64,000 bases of DNA, taken from positions 86,431-150,430 of IMG/VR virus record IMGVR_UViG_3300016457_000282; one strand, given 5' to 3'. Each line of letters begins with the position of its first letter. Positions within the stretch are counted from its first letter, which is position 1. Source of the DNA: a virus. A program made the translations under genes and the position numbers. Under the pieces are notes generated by a model, which saw only the letters and a list, made by a program, of their open reading frames with translations, was not told the DNA's origin and ran no database searches. This document shows, piece after piece, positions 32,064 to 40,796 of this stretch.

Positions 32064-32413
32064 ACTGACCTCCTTTTCAAAACTATACACGGCGTCTTCT
32101 CATTTACTACCTCAACGTTCTTGACTGCAATCGAAGGTTTAAACACAATGCTATCTTCCCAAGGAACCAAATAGAAACCGCCGCCAATCACTTCTAATCT
32201 TACTTTATAAGTCCTATCAAGCGCAAGACTCACGAACTTCTGTAATGCGGGAATGGTAACAACGATCTTGTCTCGTAGGACTTCACCAGGAAACCCCAGC
32301 TCAATTTTACCGACTTGCACTCTTAAATAAGCTGTTAGTACGGAGTAGTGGACCCCTTCAATGGTAACTCTGAATTCGAACGTTTTTGCAGATTGTAAAT
32401 ATGCCTCAATCAT
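32060..32413 (-). CDS. Beta-domain phage protein
   Basis: 117 aa from ATG 32413, with GGAG 8 bases upstream. Pattern AYLRVQVGKIELGFPGEVL, KIVVTIPALQKFVSLALDRT and PWEDSIVFKPS repeats that of the downstream paralog, so the pair arose by duplication. Ends overlap neighbours by 4-8 bp. Function unknown. Confidence 0.7.
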   Translation of the reverse strand: MIEAYLQSAKTFEFRVTIEGVHYSVLTAYLRVQVGKIELGFPGEVLRDKIVVTIPALQKFVSLALDRTYKVRLEVIGGGFYLVPWEDSIVFKPSIAVKNVEVVNEKTPCIVLKRRSV

Positions 32414-32591
32414 GTACCGACTCCACAATCACCTTCAAGAGCTGACTTGTGTCAGGAGCATCTTTGGTAACTAACCTATCAATATAAATTCGGGGTTTTT
32501 CCTGAGTAATCACTTCACCCCCACTTACTACTACAGGTTGAGCTTCACCTTTACATTTTCCAAAACCTCTTGTGATAATCAAACTCGTCAT
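32406..32591 (-). CDS. Short phage protein (RGFG type)
   Basis: 61 aa, ATG behind AGGTGATGTT. Begins MTSLIITRGFGKCKG, similar to very short proteins found beside head/tail genes in many phages whose N-terminus reads ITRGxG. Role unknown, perhaps a decoration or head-closure peptide. Confidence 0.65.
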   Translation of the reverse strand: MTSLIITRGFGKCKGEAQPVVVSGGEVITQEKPRIYIDRLVTKDAPDTSQLLKVIVESVHD

Positions 32592-32599
32592 AACATCAC

Positions 32600-33004
32600 C
32601 TACACTCCCATACTGTAGTTCTCGGAAACTTTAATACGTTTAGGAGGTACAGGGGCGCCGGCAGTGGCTTTAGCATGAGCCACTGCCAGTTCTATCGTCC
32701 CTAGTTGGTCAGCAGGAATTCTCAGTTTTCTCTCAATCTGCTCTTTCAGAAACTTGAGTTTACGCAGCTCCTCCTTCACAGATTGGGGCATATTTTGGGG
32801 AATTGGGTAACGATCTTGAAGCTGCCAAATTCTCTGCTGTATTTGGTAATACCTATCAGACCATATCTTCTGGTCCAAGCGCTGCTCTATTTTCTCCACG
32901 TACACCTGTTTAGCATAACGGGAGTCCACTGCCGCTACAGCTCCTATCAGAGAGCAAAGCCCCACCAGCACCCCTAATAAGGTACTCACTCTTCCTACCG
33001 ACAA
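32600..33004 (-). CDS. Small membrane-anchored protein
   Basis: 134 aa; TTG start is supported by GGAGG 7 bases upstream. Residues 8-27 are a transmembrane segment (LLGVLVGLCSLIGAVAAVD), the rest a periplasmic-type helix (EKIEQRLDQKIWSDRYYQIQ) and a proline-rich end. Topology is like an i-spanin (Rz), though the gene is far from the holin. Function uncertain. Confidence 0.65.
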   Translation of the reverse strand: MSVGRVSTLLGVLVGLCSLIGAVAAVDSRYAKQVYVEKIEQRLDQKIWSDRYYQIQQRIWQLQDRYPIPQNMPQSVKEELRKLKFLKEQIERKLRIPADQLGTIELAVAHAKATAGAPVPPKRIKVSENYSMGV

Positions 33005-33026
33005 GGCTCAACCTCCAAGTAGTAGA

Positions 33027-33368
33027 TCATTCTGTCGATATAGAGAAGCCCGAAGGAAGAGCGGGTAGTGTTTTTGTAAAGTCGAAAGGGACCGGATCAC
33101 TCACCCCCCAAATGTTCTTCGCTCTTACTTCAACATGATGCTCCCCTTCTGTTACACTAGCTAGATCGAAATGGAGACGTACAGTACCATTACCCAAATC
33201 TTGAGCAGGTACTTCGGTCTCAGTTCCATCTAGGGTAACTATGTAAGAGGTTACGTTAGTTTGGGGGTCGCAAACTAGATAAGGAGCGGCAAATGCACTC
33301 CCTGCCATGAAAATACAAAAAGCCAGAAGAAAAATTCCTGTCAATACTTTCGACATCCTAATCATCCT
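33027..33368 (-). CDS. Secreted Ig/Fn3-like protein
   Basis: 113 aa from ATG 33368. Signal peptide (GIFLLAFCIFMAGSAFAAPY) with Ala-x-Ala cleavage site, then PYLVCDPQTNVTSYIVTLDG and EGEHHVEVRAKNIWGVSDP, a fibronectin-III-like sheet. Small secreted beta-sandwich proteins of this type are common in phage tail/lysis neighbourhoods. Role unknown. Confidence 0.7.
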   Translation of the reverse strand, partial: RMIRMSKVLTGIFLLAFCIFMAGSAFAAPYLVCDPQTNVTSYIVTLDGTETEVPAQDLGNGTVRLHFDLASVTEGEHHVEVRAKNIWGVSDPVPFDFTKTLPALPSGFSISTE

Positions 33369-33387
33369 AATCCCTCCTTCTCTTTTT

Positions 33388-34134
33388 TTAAACTCGACGC
33401 CTTTCATAGGCGTCATCTTCTTCACTAATCAATGCCCCGTCTTTATTGTAGAGATCAAATCGAGCAACTTCCGTAGTGTTATCTTCTTTATAAAACACCA
33501 TTTGATGTCCGTCAAGCACCCAACGACCACCTTCAATGTCCTTAATAAAAGACACATCTAACTGAATAGTGGGAATCTTATCCGTTTGCTCTTTTACTGA
33601 GTCTATCTGGTCAGAAAGGGTTTTGAGAGAGTCGCTGTCAACACCTCTTATGTTCGCTTCAGCTTGATCCAACTCAGTTTTGGTTGCGTGACTTTGAACT
33701 TCCTCACCAAATGATCCAGAAGTAGTATGATCAGAGGTTGTCTCATCCCATACAACATCGGCAATCTCATCTGCTGTAGGAATGGCATCAACAGACTCTT
33801 GGGAAGCCCTGGAGCTGATAGTTATATCTATCTTAGGTTCTACCATATTACGGTGGTTTTGAATCTCGTCAGCAGTATCATCCATCCACCCGCTTAACAC
33901 TATCTTCCCATACTTGCTATATTCTCCATTGTTCATTACCCACAAGTATTCTTCTTTCTGCGAAATCGTCTGACTAAAAAGATACTTAAATATCCCTGTT
34001 TCTGCCACTTCAGAGCAAGAAGCACCATCCACCACCTTCGTATTGTCTGACAACCTGTACACATTAATCGTTACAGTATCTCCGCTATTAAATAACGCTA
34101 AAATGTTTGTGGACTCTGATTTGGCATACCTCAT
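33388..34134 (-). CDS. Phage tail-associated protein
   Basis: 248 aa. N-terminal beta domain (MRYAKSESTNILALFNSGDT, TVTINVYRLSDN), a middle segment PTADEIADVVWDETTSDHTT typical of phage tail and fibre proteins, a coiled-coil part, and a C-terminal strand region (GHQMVFYKEDNTTEVARFDL). Start overlaps the upstream stop (ATGA). Likely an appendage or chaperone of the adhesin encoded upstream. Confidence 0.7.
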   Translation of the reverse strand: MRYAKSESTNILALFNSGDTVTINVYRLSDNTKVVDGASCSEVAETGIFKYLFSQTISQKEEYLWVMNNGEYSKYGKIVLSGWMDDTADEIQNHRNMVEPKIDITISSRASQESVDAIPTADEIADVVWDETTSDHTTSGSFGEEVQSHATKTELDQAEANIRGVDSDSLKTLSDQIDSVKEQTDKIPTIQLDVSFIKDIEGGRWVLDGHQMVFYKEDNTTEVARFDLYNKDGALISEEDDAYERRRV

Positions 34135-34970
34135 ACTAAGGCCTCTTGGTCAACATTAATATTCTCTTTCTTAAGAACTACTGGAAAGTCCGCCAGTTTT
34201 TTAGTTAGTTCGATCTTTGTTTCATACTTTTGGTACCCTTGTTTTGTAACAACAAGGGTATGAGGAGTTGATGGATACTCAATACAATTACTACTGTCGT
34301 CGAGAGCATAATATCCCCAGTCGAGGACTTGAATGGGACTCCTTCCTGACTCATCTGACGTTTCAGAATAAACAGTATTACCGTTATTATCTTTCAAAAT
34401 AACCGATGCGTTTGATATGGGATTATTTCTTTCATCTTGAACTCTAACGTTAAAAGAATACTGCCGCCAAAGTTTATTAAGACCTTCATATGCGGTTCCC
34501 TCAAGAACGGCCATATTCCAATCAACATCCCAATCAATCGCAAAAGATTCACTTCTAGCAAACCTGCACAAAACAAGAGCATTCCTGATATTTCTCCCAA
34601 CAAGATTTTTGATAGCAAATCCAGCGTACATAAAAATAATAGCTGTATATGAACAATTAACAACAGTGATTTTTTCCATATTTCCAGAGCCAACACTAAA
34701 ATACAAAAAAGGTGAAACAAAGCTATCTTGGGGAAAATTACCAAGTTCCACATTGTATATATCTAAATTTGCAGCACTCCCTCTTAATACAAAAAGATGC
34801 AATTCACTATTCCAAATCTTTCCGATACAGTTATCAACTGCCAAGATACTATAGTTATCAGCATTTCTTGAAACAACTTTTATATCAAGCAAATCAATTT
34901 CTTGAATATTACCATCAATAAAATAATTTCCATAACACTCTATATAGCATCCATTCTTTGCAGTTTTTTC
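34131..34970 (-). CDS. C-terminal part of a split adhesin gene
   Basis: Continues in the same frame as the 34971-35261 gene, directly after its TAA; the first residues EKTAKNGCYIECYGNYFIDG extend the upstream domain. Contains beta-helix-like sequence and a carboxypeptidase-regulatory-like domain (VRVQDERNNPISNASVILKD, TLVVTKQGYQKYETKIELTK). No start codon with a ribosome binding site exists near the junction (TTG 34892 is the first candidate), so it is either untranslated or made by readthrough. Noticeably more AT-rich than neighbours. Confidence 0.6.
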   Translation of the reverse strand, partial: EKTAKNGCYIECYGNYFIDGNIQEIDLLDIKVVSRNADNYSILAVDNCIGKIWNSELHLFVLRGSAANLDIYNVELGNFPQDSFVSPFLYFSVGSGNMEKITVVNCSYTAIIFMYAGFAIKNLVGRNIRNALVLCRFARSESFAIDWDVDWNMAVLEGTAYEGLNKLWRQYSFNVRVQDERNNPISNASVILKDNNGNTVYSETSDESGRSPIQVLDWGYYALDDSSNCIEYPSTPHTLVVTKQGYQKYETKIELTKKLADFPVVLKKENINVDQEALV

Positions 34971-35261
34971 TTATTCATTTTCAATTTCTCCCAAAATTAA
35001 ATGCCCCGTCCGAACAGAATTTTTAAAAGCACAATCAGCAAAGAAAAATAGTTGTTTATTCTTATCAACCAGCCAAGCATCATGGTCACTATCACCAAGC
35101 TGGATAATAGCATGTATGAAATATGCAGTCTCCTTCTTTTCTACAACTCCCCATCCATTTGACACGTCAGTTTGATAAATATCTTCAAAAGTACAAGGAC
35201 TTTCCAGTGTAAAATCCGTAATGATAATTGTACTGTTTTCTGAATCATATGTTATCGACAT
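34971..35261 (-). CDS. N-terminal part of a split adhesin gene
   Basis: 97 aa from ATG 35261, behind AAGGTGG. Reads SITYDSENSTIIITDFTLES, FEDIYQTDVSNGWGVVEKKE and ends GEIENE-TAA. The pattern belongs to a tail-appendage domain in which this sequence normally continues into a TK-T-x-NGC segment, exactly what follows the TAA in frame. The stop is therefore probably a nonsense mutation in one 377-codon gene, or a readthrough site. Confidence 0.6.
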   Translation of the reverse strand: MSITYDSENSTIIITDFTLESPCTFEDIYQTDVSNGWGVVEKKETAYFIHAIIQLGDSDHDAWLVDKNKQLFFFADCAFKNSVRTGHLILGEIENE

Positions 35262-35397
35262 AAGAACCACCTTCCTAACAGATGTAGACTACCACTGTTA
35301 CGCCCTCAGCTCTTCATCAGTAGGTACACCCTCCAATTTTTCAATAGGTCAGCTATAGTTAGCCTAGACCACTATAGAAAATTAATAAGCCATCCCG

Positions 35398-35894
35398 TCA
35401 TCGTCTAAAATTAAAATCCTCTTTTCTCCGAAGACTTTTGATGAAACGTTTCCACTTAGGCTTAGAACTTGGATAACTTCCTACGTGATACTCAAACGGC
35501 GCTACCAATCTCCAACGTCTAGTACTTATAGGTTCTACTATCAAAGGTGTTGTGAACGGACTCATGTTAACACCTGAGGATGAATCCCTTAGATTAAAGC
35601 ACGTACTCCAACGAAGTAGCAACCTTCCTCAGATAGTGTAATTGTATACTGTGCCTCAGAAATGAGATCTGTAGTCACTTCTTGAACTTGGACATCAGAG
35701 GCATCTCGCTTGACGTAAACACGATACTTAAGTGAATTGTCCCTGGGGACAGGATTACCGTTTGCTAGAATTGTAGGTCCCATGTAACTGTAACTTGATT
35801 AACTACGTGCCAATTTACTTGTTGAGCAAGCACAATCACTGAGAAAAGAAAGGCACCAATTAAGATTGAAAGAGAGGTTGTCTTTTTTCGTCAA
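35398..35894 (-). pseudogene. Decayed secreted Fn3-like gene, paralog of 40797-41273
   Basis: Starting from a TTG at 35894 with AGGAGG, the protein parallels the 40797 gene but needs three shifts: at an A6 run (35883-35888), after VNQVTVTWD where LANGNPVPRDNSLKYRVYVK follows in another frame, and after GCYFVGVRAL where SSSGVNMSPFTTP follows in a third frame to the stop at 35398. The intact paralog reads TVAWNAP, TGDPIPTDAVLKYRVYIRR, FIGVRAVLYDSNGVQISESP. Confidence 0.8.
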
Positions 35895-35911
35895 ACCTCC
35901 TAAGTCCTTCC

Positions 35912-36235
35912 CTAATCACGAATATAAAGCACAAACTCACCCCACACAATACCATGTGGGTGAGATGGGTCGTAAACGATTAATCGAGCAATAAATCTAC
36001 CCGTTGGCAACGTACCAGTGTACCTATTTAGGTCAATCACAACCCTTCCCCTTTCCAGTGAACCCGCCCACTGTATCAGTCCGGGATAATCTTCAGTTGA
36101 AAGAGTAGTAACCCCCTTGATCTCCAGTTCCATCTTCGTAACTGGGGAAAGGTCAACAACTGAGTTATTAGACTTCAGAAGCAAATCTATGCTATTGTCA
36201 TGCCCTAAGTAGAAGACTTCGACTATCATCTTCAA
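35912..36235 (-). CDS. Phage structural beta protein
   Basis: About 107 aa. FYLGHDNSIDLLLKSNNSVV, VDLSPVTKMELEIKG and GRFIARLIVYDPSHPHGIVW form a pattern often seen in small proteins between fibre genes of phages, with a single beta-sandwich. Start could be at the second Met (36229). Function not established. Confidence 0.65.
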   Translation of the reverse strand: MKMIVEVFYLGHDNSIDLLLKSNNSVVDLSPVTKMELEIKGVTTLSTEDYPGLIQWAGSLERGRVVIDLNRYTGTLPTGRFIARLIVYDPSHPHGIVWGEFVLYIRD

Positions 36236-36283
36236 AAAGTCTCGTATCGCAAATTAATTTAAAAAATGTGAAAGCGCGTACTA

Positions 36284-37090
36284 TTAGTCCATACTTATGT
36301 TGAAATCTCCAGCGGGGAACCGGTAAGTATCTCCATCGCCGACTTCCTGATCTGTTACTCCGTTATCGTAGAACAACACGTTACCTGCACTCGAAGCGTC
36401 TACCAAGGCAGTGGCTACTATAGTACCCCAAGAACCCCCTGAAGCAGGGCCCACATCAATGTTATCCGCGTTCTCAATAGCCCCATTCGAAACTGTTCCC
36501 CAAGCAGGAGAGCTACCTCCATTGGGATTCACTAACACTCTAGAGTAGCCATTTCCTGGCGGTTCAGAAATAGTTGACCCTGTGTCACTATCACTAATAG
36601 TAGCAGTAGTTAGAGCTACGTAAGTAGAAGGCGGTGTGTAGGTTTGGTTACGAAATACAAAATCAAGTAATGCGTTGGCAAGGTAGCTGGAAATGTACCC
36701 TGCAGTGAATTCTATATACACTTCACCTGACGCTATCGAAGGAGTGTTGCCTTCATAAACTGTCTTAGCAGACGCCAATTCGCCATACGCTAACATATTA
36801 CCACCTGTACTAGCATCAAAAAGAGCCCAGTGAGTAATAGTACCCCAATCAGCGGTGGCCTGAGGAAACTCAACATCCGTGTTTTGAACCACTCTCCTAT
36901 TAGAAGCTGCTCCAAATGTAATAGGTTGCCTAGCATAACCACCTCCAGATGGTTCACTCACTCCAGAACCATCATCTTGAGGATCTGCAGTAGACAAAGC
37001 TATGTAAATAGTAGTAGGTGGTGTGTACGTATTCTGATTAAGAACATGATCTAGTAATGCATTCTCTAAATAATTTGATAGTGATCCCAT
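36284..37090 (-). CDS. Tail fibre protein with internal duplication
   Basis: 268 aa, ATG behind GGAGG. Two tandem copies of one domain: LENALLDHVLNQNTYTPPTT with IYIALSTADP, EPSGGGYAR and WGTITHWALFDA in residues 1-133, and LANALLDFVFRNQTYTPPST with YVALTTATIS, EPPGNGYSR and WGTIVATALVDA in 134-268. This domain is a known phage tail-fibre head module. Probably an appendage of the 883-aa fibre upstream. Confidence 0.8.
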   Translation of the reverse strand: MGSLSNYLENALLDHVLNQNTYTPPTTIYIALSTADPQDDGSGVSEPSGGGYARQPITFGAASNRRVVQNTDVEFPQATADWGTITHWALFDASTGGNMLAYGELASAKTVYEGNTPSIASGEVYIEFTAGYISSYLANALLDFVFRNQTYTPPSTYVALTTATISDSDTGSTISEPPGNGYSRVLVNPNGGSSPAWGTVSNGAIENADNIDVGPASGGSWGTIVATALVDASSAGNVLFYDNGVTDQEVGDGDTYRFPAGDFNISMD

Positions 37091-37092
37091 TT

Positions 37093-39744
37093 TTAAACCT
37101 CCTCTATGGTTCGCCTCGGCGTAAGCGATTCTATAGTTGTGTCTACAATCAAACCTAACATGGTAGTGATCAACTCAACCGCTCCAGTTAAGGTCGTACT
37201 ATCTACTCCCAAAGATGTCGATCTTAGTACCCTGAGCAACACATCCGCAGTAATGGTGTTAGAGGTAATATCTATAGCAAGTGCCTTTAGAATCGCGAGA
37301 GCTGCTTGAGCAACCTGAGCAGTGACTACAATCTCTACTTGCCCAACTTTAACGATTATTAGCCCGACGCTGTTCGACGACGTAACAGCGGCCTGAATAG
37401 CAGAAGTAACAGAGCGAATCAGCTCGAGTACCACAGCGTGCGAAGCGGTTTGAGTTTGAACTTCAGTTGAAATCAGTCTTAATATCGAGAACTTCGCATT
37501 ACCAGTAAGAACTTGTGAAACAACATCAGCGGCTGCTTTTATGAGCGCGGCAATAGAAAGTTCAACAGAATCTGAAGAGGTAGTCTTAACTTCGGTTAGT
37601 GTTAACAACTCGCGTAGTACATTCGAACTAACTTCACTGGTAGTAACAGTAGTTACAACGTTGGCCGCAGCAATAAGCACTTCGACTAACAACAAGACAA
37701 CGTCATCAGCAGCCAGTGTTTGGACTGAGGTAGCACTCGAAACAGGTCTTAGCACTCGTAGCGGAGCTGTTGAACCACTTGCTTGACTTAAAATATTAAC
37801 GAGCACTTCTCTCAATAACTCAAGAGGTACATCGCCCGTGCCAGTAGTCGTTTGAATATGTGATACGAGAGCTCGTTTTATTGCCAGAGAAGTAGTTGAA
37901 GGTATAACTAGCGCAAGAATGTTTGAGACTGCTGTGATCAACTGCGCTAGGAGAAGTTCGGCGTCGTCGGGAGTTGACGATTGTGCGGTGATCGAGTTTA
38001 AAGCAATCCGTAGAACGTTCAATGTCGTAGGTGACGTAACAGTGTGACTCAAAACGTAGGTAAACACCCTTTTCAGTAGTCGAAGTACTACACTGTTGGA
38101 GTCCGTCAACACAGAAGCGCTCGTTACAAGTGACCGGAGTACCAAGAGACGTGGCGTGTTAGTACTTGTTCCAGTGACAATGTTCGCGATCGCTGTAAAC
38201 AGCTCGGCCAGCGAAAGTATGACTTCGTCAGAGGCGTCGGATTGCAAGGGTATATTTGCCAGCAACTCCCTAACTACGTGTAAGTGAATCAGAGCTGATG
38301 TAAAAGACTGCGCTTGTAGCGAGCTTGTGAGATTCCTCAAAACTCTGAGGGCAGTAGTGCTTGCGTACGACTGAATTGGCTCAGAACTAGTTACACGGCG
38401 TAGTACTGAGAGAGCACCACTCGGAGTAAACGTACCAACCTGAGATTGTGTTAAAGCGTTCCTCAGTATATCTAAATGAAAGATGCTAGAGTCAGAGACT
38501 GGGAGTACGTTACTTAACAGCGACCGTAAGATGACTAAATCCGAATCGGCAGTAGTTGATTGACTACTTACACCGACCATCGCTAGTTTAGTTAAAGAGA
38601 GGATAATCTCGTCAGTAGAGGAACTAGGTTGAATGTTTGAAGTAAGGGTAAGGAGCAGTCCTAAGTGGGAAAGAGAAGTAGTGCTTAGAGAACTGAGGGA
38701 AGCTGATATACTCCTGAGTACGCTAAACGACGTGGCCGGAGTGAGAGACGCTAATAGTATATCAGCTATAGCTGTAAGTACTCCTCCACCTCCGCTCACA
38801 TATTCATCCACTCCAATATCCCAAGGAGCAGAGCGAGTTTCACCATCGATGTCGTCAGTGAAAGCTAAATAAGGATCAGATGAAAGGTCTGTACCTGCGT
38901 CTCTAGCTACTGTATCAGAAGCATCAAGGTGAAAGTCGCCATTAGCTGCGTCTACAAAAGTGACCGTAGCATTATGGATTGAATTTGGTCCTGGAGCTGT
39001 ATCATCTGACGAGATGTTGAAATCTGAATCAGAGTCGAAAACTCCAACAAAACAAGTAGTACAGTCAACAATGTTGTTGATAGCTCTGCAATACCCTGAT
39101 GATCCACCATCTACACCAGTACCACAGTTGATAATAGTATTGTTGTATAAGTAGTAATAGTCGTTTCCACGAATGGCATATTGAGGTATGTCATAAAAAA
39201 GATTATTGACCAAATAAATTTGTACAGCAGAATTATCACAACTAATTCCAGTATTTACTGTTCCACCAGCATTCTCTCTACAGAGGATACATTTTTCGAC
39301 CCGCAGATAACGGCTTGTGTAATATGTATGTATCAACAACTGAGACCCTGTCGATCTCGTTCCTTTCATCTGTAAGCCAATAAGTCTCACATACTCTTCT
39401 TGTATGTCAAAAATAGTTCCTTCGGAGAGCACAAGCCTGTACTTTGTGTCATCCCATTTCCCTGGGTGTCTGTACCCCTGATCTGGATCGGTCCAAATCC
39501 TAATGTAGTGATCCGAGTCTACAGAAGTCCATCCATCAATAGTAACTGCACTATCATCCTCATCCCCAGTTGAACACCTACAATCAGCAACAGCGATCAA
39601 GTCCGCTCCCACAAGGTCACCGTCTCCAGACATAGAAGGGTAGTTCGACTGGGTACAGCTCCCGAAGTCTGCTTCCCAAGCAGCTAGAGATGAGTAATCT
39701 CCACTTCCTCCTGTATCGACTATCTTTACAACTTCAGTTGCCAT
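37093..39744 (-). CDS. Large tail fibre: beta-helix head plus ~17 short repeats
   Basis: 883 aa. Residues 1-310 look like a parallel beta-helix (VVKIVDTGGSGDYSSLAAWE, HYIRIWTDP, YLYNNTIINCGTG). From about 320 to the end it consists of roughly 17 degenerate 28-32-residue repeats of the form S-x-T-x-A-x-L-x-VLR-x-L-x5-Q (for example ASTTALRVLRNLTSSLQAQS, SGSTAPLRVLRPVSSATSVQ), which should make a long regular stalk. No glycosidase residues identified. A receptor-binding fibre is the likely role. Confidence 0.8.
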   Translation of the reverse strand: MATEVVKIVDTGGSGDYSSLAAWEADFGSCTQSNYPSMSGDGDLVGADLIAVADCRCSTGDEDDSAVTIDGWTSVDSDHYIRIWTDPDQGYRHPGKWDDTKYRLVLSEGTIFDIQEEYVRLIGLQMKGTRSTGSQLLIHTYYTSRYLRVEKCILCRENAGGTVNTGISCDNSAVQIYLVNNLFYDIPQYAIRGNDYYYLYNNTIINCGTGVDGGSSGYCRAINNIVDCTTCFVGVFDSDSDFNISSDDTAPGPNSIHNATVTFVDAANGDFHLDASDTVARDAGTDLSSDPYLAFTDDIDGETRSAPWDIGVDEYVSGGGGVLTAIADILLASLTPATSFSVLRSISASLSSLSTTSLSHLGLLLTLTSNIQPSSSTDEIILSLTKLAMVGVSSQSTTADSDLVILRSLLSNVLPVSDSSIFHLDILRNALTQSQVGTFTPSGALSVLRRVTSSEPIQSYASTTALRVLRNLTSSLQAQSFTSALIHLHVVRELLANIPLQSDASDEVILSLAELFTAIANIVTGTSTNTPRLLVLRSLVTSASVLTDSNSVVLRLLKRVFTYVLSHTVTSPTTLNVLRIALNSITAQSSTPDDAELLLAQLITAVSNILALVIPSTTSLAIKRALVSHIQTTTGTGDVPLELLREVLVNILSQASGSTAPLRVLRPVSSATSVQTLAADDVVLLLVEVLIAAANVVTTVTTSEVSSNVLRELLTLTEVKTTSSDSVELSIAALIKAAADVVSQVLTGNAKFSILRLISTEVQTQTASHAVVLELIRSVTSAIQAAVTSSNSVGLIIVKVGQVEIVVTAQVAQAALAILKALAIDITSNTITADVLLRVLRSTSLGVDSTTLTGAVELITTMLGLIVDTTIESLTPRRTIEEV

Positions 39745-39745
39745 T

Positions 39746-40288
39746 TTACTTAGCCAGCTTCGCTAAGGTTGCTGATATTTTCTGAGGTTTGTCTGTTACG
39801 CTGATTTTGTCACTGGTTACTTCAGCAACTACCTCACTTTGTAGGATGTCCTCAATATCTTCAATGTTGATCCTATGTCTGCGCCTGGCCACAACGTGTC
39901 TGATAGGTTCTATTCTTGTTACGATTTGGTAACTAGGAGATAAATCGTGGTCTTGTAATCTCTTCAGAACAGCATCAGCTAGGGTTTGGCAAGTCTTAGA
40001 TGCTGTCTCTGCATCAGGACCTTCTGCCATTACTCCTAATTCAGGAGACTCAGCAATGTACCGATTTCCCAGCACAATTTCATCTTCCTTTGTCAAAAAC
40101 TTTAATTCATCGACTTCTTTGTCAGGCACACACAGAATGTAGAACTTATTCTTGTTCAACTCTTCTTTCCCCCATTTCCATCCATCTGGCTTCACAACTA
40201 CAACGTCACCCTTTTTGTAGCATCCGCGTAAATCTTTTATTGGATCGGGGTTTGTCGTATCACTAGACTTGACTAATAGTTCGGCCAT
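39746..40288 (-). CDS. Phage protein of unknown function
   Basis: 180 aa, ATG behind GGGAGG. N-terminal beta part with GCYKKGDVVVVKPDGWKWGK, then IEPIRHVVARRRHRINIEDI and an acidic/basic tail. Similar proteins of this length occur beside phage fibres, but I cannot name a function. Its start overlaps the decayed gene at 40273-40515. Confidence 0.65.
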   Translation of the reverse strand: MAELLVKSSDTTNPDPIKDLRGCYKKGDVVVVKPDGWKWGKEELNKNKFYILCVPDKEVDELKFLTKEDEIVLGNRYIAESPELGVMAEGPDAETASKTCQTLADAVLKRLQDHDLSPSYQIVTRIEPIRHVVARRRHRINIEDIEDILQSEVVAEVTSDKISVTDKPQKISATLAKLAK

Positions 40289-40515
40289 TTTTTCGGACCT
40301 CCCAATTGAAGATAATAGCTGTAATACAGTTGTACCCTCGTGTAAAGCTCTGCCGATGATTCAAAGCGGTCTGACTCACCTAATGAAGTACCCTAAGTGC
40401 TGTAGGTCTTACTGGACCGGGTCTGGGAGTGGCGCTAGTACGTGCTACTCCCAGAGCGTGACTAACAAACACGAAAAAAGCACAAGATTAAAGCGATCAC
40501 CAGCCTCGTAAACAC
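40273..40515 (-). pseudogene. Broken small secreted-protein gene with two frame breaks
   Basis: GTG 40515 follows GGGGG and opens VFTRLVIALILCFF, then a T6 run (40474-40479). Removing one T continues the signal-like segment into VFVSHALGVARTSATPRPGP and VRPTALRVL; a further shift leads into GESDRFESSAELYTRVQLYY and SYYLQLGGPKKW, ending at 40273 inside the next gene. Each piece is coding-like and joined without gaps. Situated next to the holin, it may once have been a lysis-associated peptide. Confidence 0.5.
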
Positions 40516-40544
40516 TCTTCTACCCCCTAATGCGAGTTAGTATT

Positions 40545-40760
40545 CTATTGTTGACTCCCTTTCTTAGCAGAACCTCTTGCCAGAGAGTAGCCAAATGCAG
40601 CTGCTACAACTCCCACTACTCCGGCTAGTTGAGTAATCGCTTGAGTTACCACAGAAGCTTGCTCAGGTGTAAACACACCTAGAGCCGCAAGCAGGGCAAT
40701 TGCTTTCGCTGTTACAGTTACCCAAAACTCAGTAGTTTTGTATCCTGGTTTAATCTCCAT
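40545..40760 (-). CDS. Holin
   Basis: 71 aa, ATG behind AGGAGG. KPGYKTTEFWVTVTAKAIALLAALGVF is the phage holin opening, then QAITQLAGVVGVVAAAFGYS is a second hydrophobic segment, with a basic tail SAKKGSQQ. Two membrane segments and a charged end fit a class II holin that opens the inner membrane for endolysin release. No certain endolysin is adjacent; the DUF5675 protein is 1 kb upstream. Confidence 0.75.
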   Translation of the reverse strand: MEIKPGYKTTEFWVTVTAKAIALLAALGVFTPEQASVVTQAITQLAGVVGVVAAAFGYSLARGSAKKGSQQ

Positions 40761-40796
40761 CTTAACTACCTCCTGTTTTAGAATTTAGTGTGCTTT

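Noticed and set aside
34131-35261. Genome-wide stop-codon recoding
   Set aside because: TAA, TAG and TGA all end other intact genes here (for example RT, SQD1-like gene and chaperone end in TAG), so recoding as a rule is unlikely.
40421-40455. Hairpin CTGGGAGT/ACTCCCAG as a terminator
   Set aside because: No U-run on either strand and it lies inside the coding-like part of the broken secreted-protein gene.
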